Shown here: one piece after another, positions 7,763 through 16,973 of the stretch | Position numbering within the stretch: the first letter of the stretch is position 1 | Layout of the letters: each line of letters starts with the position of its first letter | NCBI GenBank assembly: GCA_017309275.1 | Contig: JAFKLT010000037.1 | Span: 1 to 64,000 of the forward strand | Length of the DNA stretch: 64,000 nt | Origin: Sphingomonadales bacterium | GTDB taxonomy: Bacteria > Pseudomonadota > Alphaproteobacteria > Sphingomonadales > Sphingomonadaceae | Direction of reading: 5' to 3' | Position numbers and translations under genes: made by a program | Notes under the pieces: model-generated | What the model saw: only the letters and a program-made list of their open reading frames with translations | Databases searched by the model: none | What the model was told of the DNA's origin: nothing

Positions 7763-10519
7763 ATGTCCAAGCCGATCCGGCTCGCCAGCCTGTTGTTGAT
7801 TTCCACGGCGCTTGTCGCGCCCGCCACGGCGATGGCGCAATCGGATCCCGCCGCGGAAACGCCCGCGCCGCCCGCTGTCGACCCGGCCGCTGATACCCCG
7901 GCGGAGCCCGTTGCGGAGGCACCCGCGGACGATGAGATGGATGTCTCGATCCCCGGCGGCGAGATCGTGGTGACCGGTCGCCGCAACGCCAATGTCGAGC
8001 GCACCGCGCCGCAGGTCGTCTCGGTGCTGGGCGCCGCCGACATCGCGCGCACCGGCGAAGGCAATATCGCGGGCGCATTGGGCCGCGTCACGGGCCTCAG
8101 CGTCGTCGGCAACGGTTTCGTCTATGTGCGCGGCCTCGGCGATCGCTATTCGCTCGCGCTGCTCAACGGCTCGCCGCTTCCCAGCCCCGAGCCGCTGAAG
8201 CGCGTCGTACCGCTCGATATCTTCCCCAGCGGCATCATCGCCTCGTCGCTCGTCCAGAAAAGCTATTCGGCGAACTTCCCCGGCGAATTCGGCGGCGGCG
8301 TGATCAACCTGACGACCAAGGCGGTCCCGCGCGATCCCTTCCTTCAGATCGGCGGCAGCATCGGCGGCAATTCGGAAACGACCGGCCAGCTCGGCTATAC
8401 CTATTACGGGTCCAGCACCGACTGGACCGGCTTCGGCGACGGCGAACGCAACCTGCCGCCCGCCTATAAGGCCTGGCGCGCGTCGGGCCTGCGCATCAAC
8501 GACCCCAGCGTGAACCAGCAAGCGATCGCCGGTCAGTTCGTGACCGCGCGCAACGGGATCGTTCAGCGCAACGACAACATGCCGGTCAACTGGGGCGTCA
8601 ACGTCACCGGTGGCAAGTCCTGGACGCTTGGCGACACCGAAATCGGCCTGATCGCGACCGCGGGTTACACGAACCGCTGGCGCGTCCGCGACGTGACGCA
8701 GCAGACCGCGAACGCGCTCGACCTGTCGACGCTCAACACCGACATCAACCGCGTGATCACCGACAACCGCATCGTCGTGAACGGCCTGATCGGGCTCAGC
8801 GCGGAATTCGGCGAGAACAAGATCCGCTGGACCAACCTTTATATCCGCGACACGATCAAGCAGGCACGCCTGGGGGCAGAGGACCGTCCGCTGACTTCTG
8901 ACGCCAGCCCGGGCGTCAGCTTCATGTACCAGGACACCGCCTGGTTCGCGCGCCAGCTCTTCAACACCCAGTTTGTCGGCGAATTCCAGCTGTTCGACAA
9001 TCTCGACGTCGATATCCGTGCAGGCTACGCCAATTCGCAGCGCGAGGCGCCGTTCGAACTCAGCTTTCTCTACAGCCGTTCGAACAGCCCGACCGATCCC
9101 TATGGGCAATTCTACACCAACACGCTGAACACCGGCCAGCGGCCGGGCAGCGCGACGATCGCCTTTTCGGACCTCAACGAAAATCTCTATTCGGGGGGCA
9201 TCGACTTCACCTACGAGATTTCGCCTACGGTGAAGGCGGTCTACGGCTATGCCTATAGCGACACGAACCGCGTCACCGAACGACGCGACTTCCTGTTCCA
9301 GGGCAACAACAATATCCCGCTGGCGATTTCGATCCTGCGCCCCGACCTGCTGCTGTCGCAGACGGTGATCTGTTTCCCGCCGCTCAATCCGCCGGTCAAT
9401 CCGAACTGCCCCGCCAACCCCAGCCCGACCGGCATTTCGCTGGTCGACAGCACCGGGTCGAACCCGACCTTCCGTGCGATCCTGCGCAACCATGCCGGCT
9501 ATTTCCAGATTCAGGCGGACGTGTTCGACGGGCTCAACCTGAATGTCGGCGCACGCTATGAAACCGCGGTGCAGCGGGTCGACGCGGTCCAGGTCTATAA
9601 CGTCACCCCGACCTTGCCGCCCTCGACCAACCTGTCGCGCAACTATCTGCTGCCCGCCGCGACGCTGACCTATGAGATCGAGCCGCAGATGCAGGTTCGC
9701 CTCAGCGCGTCGAAGACGATTGCCCGGCCGCAGTTCCGCGAGCTGGTGTTCCAATCCTATTACGACCCGGACACCAACCGGACCTTCCAGGGCAACCCGC
9801 AGCTTGTCGACAGCCAGCTCTACAATGCGGAAGGTCGCTTCGAATGGTATTTCGCGCCCGAACAGCGCGTGTCGATCGGCGGCTTCTGGAAAAAGATCAA
9901 AAATCCGATCGAAACCTATGCCAGCTTCGACGGTAACAGCGTGACGACCCGCTTCGCCAACGCCCCCGAAGCCACGCTCTATGGCGCCGAACTGGAGGTC
10001 CAGAAATATTTCGACCTCAGCGGTTGGGGCGGCCTTTTCGCCACGCGCCGCGGCGTGTTCATCGGCAACTACACCTATTCGAAATCGAAGCTGAAGGTCG
10101 GTCCGACCGATCCGGTCCAGGCCTTCCCCTTCACGGGCGCAACGCTGGCCAGCCAGTTCTTCCGCGACGGGGCGCCGCTGACCGGCCAGTCGGACCATCT
10201 CGTCAACGTCGAATTCGGGCTCGAAAACACCGAAAAGCTGTCGCAGCAAACGATCCTGATCTCCTATGCCTCGGATCGCATCACGCGGCGCGGTCCGTCG
10301 GGTCAGCCCGATATCTTCGAACGGCCGGGCATCCAGGTCGATTTCGTCGCCCGCCAGGGCATCCCGCTCTTTGGCAAGGAGCTGGAGCTGAAGTTCGAGG
10401 CGCGCAACATTTTCGGTACGAAGTACAAGGAAATGCAGCAGAGCGGCGACAACACCATCTATTACAATCTGTACAAGACCGGCACGACCTTCTCGCTCGG
10501 CGGGTCGCTGAAATTCTAA
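7763..10519 (+). CDS. TonB-dependent outer-membrane receptor
   Basis: 918-residue TonB-dependent receptor. A signal peptide ends at TAMAQ and is followed by an Ala/Pro-rich acidic stretch. EIVVTGRR is the TonB box-like segment. The plug domain carries VRGLGDRYSLALLNG and ends near FGGGVINLTTK, and the beta-barrel ends with the typical terminal Phe (SLGGSLKF). I chose ATG 7763 because GAGGGG lies just upstream and the signal peptide starts there; an in-frame GTG at 7754 would add three residues. It sits between the lipoprotein and gspC, and the three units share PHO-box-like control regions, so it may import a phosphate-containing or other scavenged compound. The substrate cannot be read from sequence. 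Confidence 0.9.
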   Translation: MSKPIRLASLLLISTALVAPATAMAQSDPAAETPAPPAVDPAADTPAEPVAEAPADDEMDVSIPGGEIVVTGRRNANVERTAPQVVSVLGAADIARTGEGNIAGALGRVTGLSVVGNGFVYVRGLGDRYSLALLNGSPLPSPEPLKRVVPLDIFPSGIIASSLVQKSYSANFPGEFGGGVINLTTKAVPRDPFLQIGGSIGGNSETTGQLGYTYYGSSTDWTGFGDGERNLPPAYKAWRASGLRINDPSVNQQAIAGQFVTARNGIVQRNDNMPVNWGVNVTGGKSWTLGDTEIGLIATAGYTNRWRVRDVTQQTANALDLSTLNTDINRVITDNRIVVNGLIGLSAEFGENKIRWTNLYIRDTIKQARLGAEDRPLTSDASPGVSFMYQDTAWFARQLFNTQFVGEFQLFDNLDVDIRAGYANSQREAPFELSFLYSRSNSPTDPYGQFYTNTLNTGQRPGSATIAFSDLNENLYSGGIDFTYEISPTVKAVYGYAYSDTNRVTERRDFLFQGNNNIPLAISILRPDLLLSQTVICFPPLNPPVNPNCPANPSPTGISLVDSTGSNPTFRAILRNHAGYFQIQADVFDGLNLNVGARYETAVQRVDAVQVYNVTPTLPPSTNLSRNYLLPAATLTYEIEPQMQVRLSASKTIARPQFRELVFQSYYDPDTNRTFQGNPQLVDSQLYNAEGRFEWYFAPEQRVSIGGFWKKIKNPIETYASFDGNSVTTRFANAPEATLYGAELEVQKYFDLSGWGGLFATRRGVFIGNYTYSKSKLKVGPTDPVQAFPFTGATLASQFFRDGAPLTGQSDHLVNVEFGLENTEKLSQQTILISYASDRITRRGPSGQPDIFERPGIQVDFVARQGIPLFGKELELKFEARNIFGTKYKEMQQSGDNTIYYNLYKTGTTFSLGGSLKF

Positions 10520-10532
10520 GAGGTCCCTTGCA

Positions 10533-10560
10533 CGCCATCCCGGTCATCCCCGGGATGGCG
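10533..10560 (+). terminator. Strong hairpin after the TonB receptor gene
   Basis: Perfect 11-bp inverted repeat (10533-10543 with 10550-10560, core CATCCCGG) and a 6-base loop, 13 bp after the receptor stop codon. There is no proper U-tract, so it may attenuate transcription or protect the 3' end rather than terminate fully. Confidence 0.45.
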
Positions 10561-10594
10561 TTGCGCCGAGCCGATTGCGGGCGGACTCGCCCCT

Positions 10595-10648
10595 CTGACA
10601 AAAAACTGTAATCTTCCCGTCAACTGATTGTCACCAATCGCCCCTAGG
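10595..10648 (+). promoter_or_regulatory. PHO-box-like array and -10 element upstream of gspC
   Basis: Four 7-mers at exact 11-bp steps: CTGACAA (10595), CTGTAAT (10606), CCGTCAA (10617) and TTGTCAC (10628-10634). After 8 bp comes CCTAGG (10643-10648). Geometry and -10 match the array before the lipoprotein gene, including the 8-bp spacing and a nearby AATC. This suggests that the type II secretion operon has its own PhoB-dependent promoter. Confidence 0.6.
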
Positions 10649-10693
10649 CGATTCGCGAGACCGCTTTTTCAGTTGGGGGACAGGTAGGAATTC

Positions 10694-11557
10694 ATGGCGA
10701 CGCTGATGTCCGGATCGGCTGTTCGGCTGCCGCGTGCGCTGCCGTCGTGGCTGCGTGTCGAGCGATCGCCGCGCAACGTCGCGCCGATGCTGCTCGTCGG
10801 CCTGCTCGGCATCGCCCTCGTCTGGCAATGTGTCAGCCTGCTCTGGACGCTGATCGTGCCGCTGTCGCCGCTCGGCGCATGGCAGCCGCAGACCGCGGTG
10901 ATCGCGTCCCCGGCGGAACGCCGCGCGCTCTTCTCCAGCATCGACCCCTTTTTCCGCGGCGCGGGGCAGGGGCCGGCAACCGCCACGGTGACCTCGGCGG
11001 GGCTGACGCTGTTCGGCGTCAACATCAACGAGGCGACCGGCGGCGGATCGGCGATCCTCGCGGCCGAGGACGGCATCCAGAACAGCTATGCCGTCGGCGA
11101 TGAGGTGGCGCCGGGGCTGAGGCTCGTCGGTGTCGCCTTCGACCATGTGCTGCTCGATCGGGGCGGAACGCGCGAAACATTGTTCCTCGATCAGAGCGGC
11201 GCGGCACCTGCCGTAGCGACGCCGGCCGCGCTGCCACCGCCCACGGCCGAGCCTGGCGCGGCGCCAAGCGGGGAACTGGCGCCCGATGCGCTGAAAGCGG
11301 GGGTCGGCTTCGCGCCGCGAGCCGAGGGAGGGAAGGTCACCGGCCTGACCGTCCAGCCGCAGGGCGACGGTGCAACGTTCCGTGCCGCGGGCCTGCGCCC
11401 CGGCGATGTCATCCGCTCGGTCAACGGCCGTCCCATCGGTTCGGCGGGCGACGCCGCTTCGCTGGCCAGCCAGCTTTCGCCTGGTGCCCGCATCTCGCTT
11501 GAAGTCGAACGCGGCGCCAGCGTCGTTCCCATCGCCATTTTCCTGTCGAAACAATAG
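10694..11557 (+). CDS. gspC: Type II secretion system protein GspC
   Basis: Inner-membrane clamp protein that links the periplasmic side of the secretin to the inner-membrane platform. 287 residues: a short cytosolic N-terminus, one membrane helix (about 31-55), a homology region containing LTLFGVNIN, an Ala/Pro-rich linker and a C-terminal PDZ domain (GLRPGDVIRSVNG, then SLEVERG). Length and order fit the family. The start is preceded by AGGAATTC. First gene of a 13-gene operon; gspD begins 5 bp after its stop. Confidence 0.92.
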   Translation: MATLMSGSAVRLPRALPSWLRVERSPRNVAPMLLVGLLGIALVWQCVSLLWTLIVPLSPLGAWQPQTAVIASPAERRALFSSIDPFFRGAGQGPATATVTSAGLTLFGVNINEATGGGSAILAAEDGIQNSYAVGDEVAPGLRLVGVAFDHVLLDRGGTRETLFLDQSGAAPAVATPAALPPPTAEPGAAPSGELAPDALKAGVGFAPRAEGGKVTGLTVQPQGDGATFRAAGLRPGDVIRSVNGRPIGSAGDAASLASQLSPGARISLEVERGASVVPIAIFLSKQ

Positions 11558-11562
11558 GTTTT

Positions 11563-13764
11563 ATGCGCTTCAAACTGTCCCTGATGCTCGCCGCCGCACT
11601 CGTTTCCGCGGCGCCCGCGCCTGCCTTTGCGCAATATACGCTGAACGTCCGCGATGCCGATATCCGTGCCTTCATCCAGGATGCGGCGCGGATCACCGGG
11701 CGCACCTTCGTCATCGACGGGCGCGTCAACGGCAAGGTGTCGGTGGTCACAGATCGGCCGCTTTCGCGGAGCGAGTATTTCGAAATCTTCCTGTCCACGC
11801 TCCGGTCGAACGGGCTGGTCGCAGTGCCTGGCCCCAACGGTGCCTATCGCATCCAGCCGATCGACGGTGCCGCGGCGCAGCCGGGACGGATCGGCAGCGA
11901 TCGCGCCGCGCAGAATCAGTTCGTGACCGAGATCATCCGCCTGCGGCATATCGACGCCGTCGCAGCGGTCGAAACGCTGCGCCCGCTGGTCAGCGCGCAG
12001 GGATCGCTGACCGCGAACCGCAACGCCAACAGCTTGGTCGTCGCCGATTTCGCCGACAATATTCGCCGCATCCGCGCGCTGGCCGCCAGCATCGACCGCG
12101 ACAGTTCGACCAGCCAGATCGTGACGCTGAAGAATGCGGGCGCCCGCGAGATCGCCGCTGCGCTGACTGCGCTGGTCCCGGCGGCGGGTGAGGGCGCGCG
12201 CGCGCCGCTCGCCATCGTACCGATCGACAGCAGCAACGCGATCGCGTTGCGCGGCGACCAGGCGCTGGTCGCGCGCTTTGTGTCGATGGCGAACGACCTT
12301 GATGCAAAGGCGGCGGGCGGAACCGAACTGCGCGTCTACTGGCTCGAACACGCCAACGCCGAAACGCTGCTCCCCACGCTGCAGCAGCTCGTCGGCGGCG
12401 GCAGCGATCCCGCGCAGAAGGCGGCGCTGCCTGCGGCGACCTCGTCCTCGTCGACCTCGGGCGGCAGCACGCCCGCACCCGCCGCGGCGGCTGCCACGAC
12501 GCCGACCTCGGTCAGCGGATCGGGCGGCAGCATCGCGACGCGCGGCCCCGCGATCGTCACCCGCTACGAAGGCGCAAATGCGATCATCGTCGCTGCGAAC
12601 AGCGAGGTGCAGCGCATGCTCGGCGAGCTGATCCGCCAGCTCGACAGCCGCCGCCAGCAGGTGCTGGTCGAGGCGATCGTGGTCGAGATCGGCGACGATG
12701 CGGCCAAGCGGCTGGGCGTCCAGTTCCTGCTCGGCGGCAAGAACATCCCGTTCGTCGCGACCAATTACAGCAATGCTCAGCCGAACATCTTCACGCTTGG
12801 CGGCGCTTACGCGGCGACGAAGCTGACGCAGGACACGACCACCGTCGATGGCACCACCGTCGTCACCCAGACGTCGAGCGCACTCGGCAGCACGCTGCAG
12901 GAAGCGGCGGCGGCATCGCTGCTTCAGGCGACGGGCGGCTTCGCCGGTTTCGCGGGCGACATCGGCAAGAACACCATCTTCGGCGCGATCATCAACGCGG
13001 TGAAGTCCGACACGACGTCGAACCTGCTCGCGACGCCGCATATCGTGACGCTCGACAACCAGGCTGCGAAATTCCTGGTCGGACAGGAAGTCCCGATCAC
13101 GACGGGGGAGGCGCTTTCGAAGAATTTCGACAATGCCTTCCGCACCGTCCAGCGCGAAGAGGTTGGTATCAAGCTGGAGGTGACGCCGCAGGTCAACGGC
13201 GCGGGTGAGGTCAAGCTGTTCCTCCGCCAGGAAGTGTCCAGCGTCGCCGGTCCGGTCTCGTCGCGCAACAGCGACCTCATCCTCAACAAGCGGTCGTTCG
13301 AAACGGTCCTGACAGTCGACGACGGCGAGATCCTGGCGATCGGCGGCCTGCTCAACGATGACGAGCGCAAGACGATCGAACGCATTCCGCTGCTCAGCGA
13401 CATTCCGCTGATCGGTGAGTTGTTCAAGTCGCGCAGCCGCAGCCGGTCGAAAACCAACCTGATGGTCTTCATCCGCCCGACCGTACTGAAAAGCCGCGAG
13501 GACAATGCCGCGCTCACCGCGCGTCGCTATGGCTATATCCGCGATTTCCAGCTTCGGCGGAATCCGGATGAGGAACCGGCGATCGACACGCTGGTGCGCG
13601 ACTATATGGGCACGACCCCGCCGTCGCCGCCGACCGCGGCCGACGTGACGGTCGGCCCGGTGAACCTGCCTGCGCTGCGCAGCCCCGACGGCAGCGTCAT
13701 TTCGACCGACGTGCCGCCCTCGGTTTCGCAGGCGCCCGCACCCCCGCCCGGAGATTATCCGTGA
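11563..13764 (+). CDS. gspD: Type II secretion system secretin GspD
   Basis: Outer-membrane secretin that forms the export channel. 733 residues with a signal peptide ending at PAFAQ, an N0 domain (YTLNVRDADIRAFIQDAAR), repeated N domains (EIIRLRHIDA, TLKNAGAREIA, YWLEHANAETL), a Ser/Thr/Ala-rich insertion, and the secretin core with VGQEVPITTGE, a VGIKLEVTPQV gate segment and LLNDDERKTIERIPLLSDIP. No pilotin gene (gspS) is seen nearby, so outer-membrane targeting must depend on something else. The stop overlaps the GTG start of gspE. Confidence 0.95.
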   Translation: MRFKLSLMLAAALVSAAPAPAFAQYTLNVRDADIRAFIQDAARITGRTFVIDGRVNGKVSVVTDRPLSRSEYFEIFLSTLRSNGLVAVPGPNGAYRIQPIDGAAAQPGRIGSDRAAQNQFVTEIIRLRHIDAVAAVETLRPLVSAQGSLTANRNANSLVVADFADNIRRIRALAASIDRDSSTSQIVTLKNAGAREIAAALTALVPAAGEGARAPLAIVPIDSSNAIALRGDQALVARFVSMANDLDAKAAGGTELRVYWLEHANAETLLPTLQQLVGGGSDPAQKAALPAATSSSSTSGGSTPAPAAAAATTPTSVSGSGGSIATRGPAIVTRYEGANAIIVAANSEVQRMLGELIRQLDSRRQQVLVEAIVVEIGDDAAKRLGVQFLLGGKNIPFVATNYSNAQPNIFTLGGAYAATKLTQDTTTVDGTTVVTQTSSALGSTLQEAAAASLLQATGGFAGFAGDIGKNTIFGAIINAVKSDTTSNLLATPHIVTLDNQAAKFLVGQEVPITTGEALSKNFDNAFRTVQREEVGIKLEVTPQVNGAGEVKLFLRQEVSSVAGPVSSRNSDLILNKRSFETVLTVDDGEILAIGGLLNDDERKTIERIPLLSDIPLIGELFKSRSRSRSKTNLMVFIRPTVLKSREDNAALTARRYGYIRDFQLRRNPDEEPAIDTLVRDYMGTTPPSPPTAADVTVGPVNLPALRSPDGSVISTDVPPSVSQAPAPPPGDYP

Positions 13765-15254
13765 CCGACATCGAACCGGCCGCGCCTCTCCCGGCGCCGG
13801 TTGATATTCCTTATGCCTTCGCCCGGTTGCACGGCGTCGTTATCGCGCCCGACGGCGAAGCGCGCTGGCTCGCAACGCTGCGCGAAGGCGCTGACCCTGC
13901 CGTGCTGATCGAGGTAAAGCGCTATCTGGCCCAGCCGATCCGTGTCGCGACCGCCAGCGTGGCCGATTTCGATCGGCTGCTTTCCGATCATTATGCCGTC
14001 GACGCCTCGGCGGCGGCGATGGCGGGTTCGCTCGATGGCAGCGACCTGGAACTCGGCATCCCCAGTGCGGAGGACCTGCTCGACAGCGCCGACGATGCCC
14101 CCGCGATCCGCCTGATCAACGCGATCATCGCAGAGGCGGTGCGCCAAGGTGTCAGCGACATTCATATCGAACCATATGAAAGCGGGCTCGTGGTGCGGAT
14201 GCGCACCGATGGCGTGTTGCGCGAACATTTGCGCATGCCGCCGCACGTCGCGCCGGTCGTCGTCAGCCGCATCAAGGTGATGGCGCGCCTCGACATCGCC
14301 GAACGCCGCGTACCGCAGGACGGCCGCATTGGGCTGACGCTGGCGGGCAAGGCAGTCGACGTCCGCGTTTCGACACTGCCCAGCCGCGCGGGCGAGCGCG
14401 TCGTGATGCGTATTCTCGACAAGGATACGGCGGGGATCGACTTCGACGTGCTCGGCCTGTCGGGCGAGGCCGATCGTATCCTGCGCGAGGCGCTGGCCGA
14501 ACCGAACGGCATCATCCTCGTCACCGGTCCGACGGGGTCGGGCAAGACGACGACGCTCTATGCCGCGCTGAAGCAGTTGAACGACGGACAGCGCAATATC
14601 CTGACCGTCGAGGATCCGGTCGAATATGCCGTCGACGGCATCGGCCAGACGCAGGTGAATGCCAAGGTCGGGCTGGATTTCGCCGCGGGGCTGCGCGCGA
14701 TCCTGCGCCAGGATCCCGACGTGGTGATGGTCGGCGAAATCCGCGATCGCGAAACCGCCGACATCGCGGTGCAGGCCTCGCTGACCGGCCACCTGGTCCT
14801 GTCGACGGTCCATACCAACGATGCCGTCGGGGCCATCACGCGCCTGAAGGATCTGAAGGTCGAACCCTTTCTTCTCGCCTCGACGCTTCGCGCGGTGCTG
14901 GCGCAGCGGCTGGTGCGCAAGCTTTGCGACAATTGCCGCGAACCGGTTCAGGCCGACAATGGCGTCGCGGCGATGTTGGGGCTCGACATCGGTACCGTGG
15001 TCTGGCGGCCAAAGGGTTGCGATCAGTGCGGTGGCACCGGCTACAAGGGCCGCGTCGGGGTGTTCGAGGCGATCAAGGTCGACGAGACCGTGCGCCGCTA
15101 CATTTATGCCGGCGGCGACGAAGCGATGATCGCCAAACATGCCTTTCTGAAGGCGCCGACGCTTGCGTCCGCCGCGCGGACGATGGTCGCGAAGGGGCTG
15201 ACGACGCCCGAGGAGGCGATCCGCATCGCGCGGCGCGAGGATGTCGATGCCTGA
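13761..15254 (+). CDS. gspE: Type II secretion system ATPase GspE
   Basis: Cytosolic hexameric ATPase that powers pseudopilus assembly. 497 residues; Walker A GPTGSGKTTT near residue 255, Walker B VMVGEIRD near 322, a His box TGHLVLSTVHTN near 342, and the zinc-binding cysteine pairs CDNC and CDQC (about 390-425). The start is GTG, overlapping the gspD stop (GTGA). The end overlaps gspF by 8 bp. Expected to bind the cytosolic domain of GspL. Confidence 0.95.
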   Translation: MTDIEPAAPLPAPVDIPYAFARLHGVVIAPDGEARWLATLREGADPAVLIEVKRYLAQPIRVATASVADFDRLLSDHYAVDASAAAMAGSLDGSDLELGIPSAEDLLDSADDAPAIRLINAIIAEAVRQGVSDIHIEPYESGLVVRMRTDGVLREHLRMPPHVAPVVVSRIKVMARLDIAERRVPQDGRIGLTLAGKAVDVRVSTLPSRAGERVVMRILDKDTAGIDFDVLGLSGEADRILREALAEPNGIILVTGPTGSGKTTTLYAALKQLNDGQRNILTVEDPVEYAVDGIGQTQVNAKVGLDFAAGLRAILRQDPDVVMVGEIRDRETADIAVQASLTGHLVLSTVHTNDAVGAITRLKDLKVEPFLLASTLRAVLAQRLVRKLCDNCREPVQADNGVAAMLGLDIGTVVWRPKGCDQCGGTGYKGRVGVFEAIKVDETVRRYIYAGGDEAMIAKHAFLKAPTLASAARTMVAKGLTTPEEAIRIARREDVDA

Positions 15255-16464
15255 TTATCGCTATGTGGCGATCGATCCGCAGGGCCGCGAGCGCAAGGGG
15301 CGGCTGACCGCCGCCAACGACGATGCCGCCCGCGCCGACCTGGTCCGCCGCAAGTTTCATATCGTCGCGGTCGAGGAAGCGGGGGCGCGGCCCGCCCCCG
15401 GCCGATCGTTGTTGGCGTTTCGCAAGGGTAGGTTGGGGCACAAGGAACTTGCTCTCTTCACCCGCCAGCTCGCGACGCTGGTCGAGGTGGCACCGCTGGA
15501 GGAGGCGCTGCGCACGCTGACCCGCCAAAGCGAGGCCGAAAGCGCACGCGCCGTGATCGGCGACGTCCACGCCGGGCTGCTCGAGGGGCGCCGGCTCGCC
15601 GACGCGATGGCGCGCCAGCCCGACAGCTTTCCGCCGCTCTATCGCGCGATGGTCGCGGCGGGCGAAACGACCGGCAGCCTGACCGTCATCCTCGCGCGGC
15701 TTGCCGACCTGCTGGAACGCCAGGCGGAAGTGCGCGGCAAGCTGATCGCGGCGCTGGCCTATCCAGTGGTGCTCGCGGTCGTCGCGATCGGGGTCGTCGC
15801 GGCGCTGATGATCTTCGTCGTCCCGCGCGTCGTCGAACAATTCACCGATGTCGGACAACAGCTTCCCTTTCTGACCCGCGCGGTCATCGCGATTTCCGGC
15901 TTTGCCGCGTCATGGTGGTGGCTCATTGCCCTGCTGATCGCAGCGGGCATCTTTGGCTGGGTGACGGCGATGCGTCGTCCGGCATTCAAGGCGGCGGTCG
16001 ATGCGCGCCTGCTGCGCCTGCCGCTTCTCGGCCGTCTGCTTCGCGATCTTTATGCCGCGCGCTTCGCGCGCACGTTGTCGACGATGGTGTCGAGCCGCCT
16101 GCCGCTCGTCGAGGGTCTTCGGCTGACCCTCCCGACGATCCGCAACGCCGCGCTCGCCGGCGCGACGGCCGCGATCGTCGATCAGGTCCGCGCCGGGGGC
16201 AGCCTGTCGGCCGCGCTCCGCGATGCCGGCGTCTTTCCGCCCCTGCTCGTCTACATGACCGCCAGCGGCGAAAGCGCGGGCCGGCTGGAACAGATGCTGG
16301 AACGCGCCGCCGACTATCTGGAGCGCGAGTTCGACCGTTTTACCGCCGCGTCCATGGCCCTTCTCGAACCTGTCATAATTGTCGTTATGGGGTCTTGCGT
16401 CGCACTCATCATTCTTTCCATCCTGCTCCCGATCCTCCAGTTGCAGAACCTTGCAGGGCTATAA
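15247..16464 (+). CDS. gspF: Type II secretion inner-membrane platform protein GspF
   Basis: Polytopic platform protein of the T2SS. About 405 residues: an N-terminal Y-x-Y-x-A motif region (MPDYRYVAIDPQGRERKG), two repeated GspF helical domains (ELALFTRQLATLVE and ARFARTLSTMVSSRLPLVEG) and three membrane segments, including ALAYPVVLAVVAIG and the C-terminal PVIIVVMGSCVALIIL. ATG 15247 is chosen as the family-like start; ATG 15241 would add two residues. Overlaps gspE. Confidence 0.93.
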   Translation: MPDYRYVAIDPQGRERKGRLTAANDDAARADLVRRKFHIVAVEEAGARPAPGRSLLAFRKGRLGHKELALFTRQLATLVEVAPLEEALRTLTRQSEAESARAVIGDVHAGLLEGRRLADAMARQPDSFPPLYRAMVAAGETTGSLTVILARLADLLERQAEVRGKLIAALAYPVVLAVVAIGVVAALMIFVVPRVVEQFTDVGQQLPFLTRAVIAISGFAASWWWLIALLIAAGIFGWVTAMRRPAFKAAVDARLLRLPLLGRLLRDLYAARFARTLSTMVSSRLPLVEGLRLTLPTIRNAALAGATAAIVDQVRAGGSLSAALRDAGVFPPLLVYMTASGESAGRLEQMLERAADYLEREFDRFTAASMALLEPVIIVVMGSCVALIILSILLPILQLQNLAGL

Positions 16465-16468
16465 TAAT

Positions 16469-16972
16469 ATGTCGCTCATGAAGCTCTTTTTCCGCCTGAT
16501 GCTCGATCCGTCCTTTTCCAACCAGGCGCGCCCCGCCGCGCGAGGACGCAAGGGGGATGAGAGAGGCTTTACGCTCACCGAACTGATGGTCGTGATCTTC
16601 ATCATCGGTCTGCTCGCGACGGTGGTGATGATCAACGTTCTGCCCAGCCAGGACAAGGCGATGGTGACGAAGGCAAGGGCCGATATCGCGACGCTGGAAA
16701 GCGCGCTCGAACAATATCGGCTCGACAATCTTACCTATCCGGCGTCGACCGACGGACTGAACGCGCTCGTCACCGCGCCGCCGGCGCTGGCGCAGCCCGA
16801 ACGCTATCGCCGTGGCGGCTACATCAAGAAACTGCCGCAGGACCCATGGGGCCGCCCCTATAATTATCAGGCGCCCGGTGCGAACGGAAAGGCGTTCGAT
16901 GTCTGGTCGATGGGTGCCGACGGCGCGCCCGGTGGGACCGACGACAATGCGGATATTCGCTCGGACGGCTGA
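16469..16972 (+). CDS. gspG: Major pseudopilin GspG
   Basis: Main subunit of the T2SS pseudopilus. 167 residues with the prepilin site ERG-FTLTELMVV; cleavage after Gly33 leaves Phe at +1 and Glu at +5. The GspG C-terminal signature LPQDPWGRPYNY and the calcium-site region MGADGAPGGTDDNADI are present. The leader before the cleavage site is about 33 residues, longer than the usual 6-10; later in-frame ATGs at residues 4 and 11 would shorten it but none gives a normal length. Processed by the prepilin peptidase at the end of this operon. Confidence 0.94.
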   Translation: MSLMKLFFRLMLDPSFSNQARPAARGRKGDERGFTLTELMVVIFIIGLLATVVMINVLPSQDKAMVTKARADIATLESALEQYRLDNLTYPASTDGLNALVTAPPALAQPERYRRGGYIKKLPQDPWGRPYNYQAPGANGKAFDVWSMGADGAPGGTDDNADIRSDG

Positions 16973-16973
16973 G

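Noticed and set aside
7562-10249. Long minus-strand open frame of 895 codons opposite the TonB receptor gene
   Set aside because: It is the antisense of a strongly supported receptor gene, has Arg/Asp/Val-rich low-complexity translation typical of GC-rich shadows, and no ribosome site or domain.
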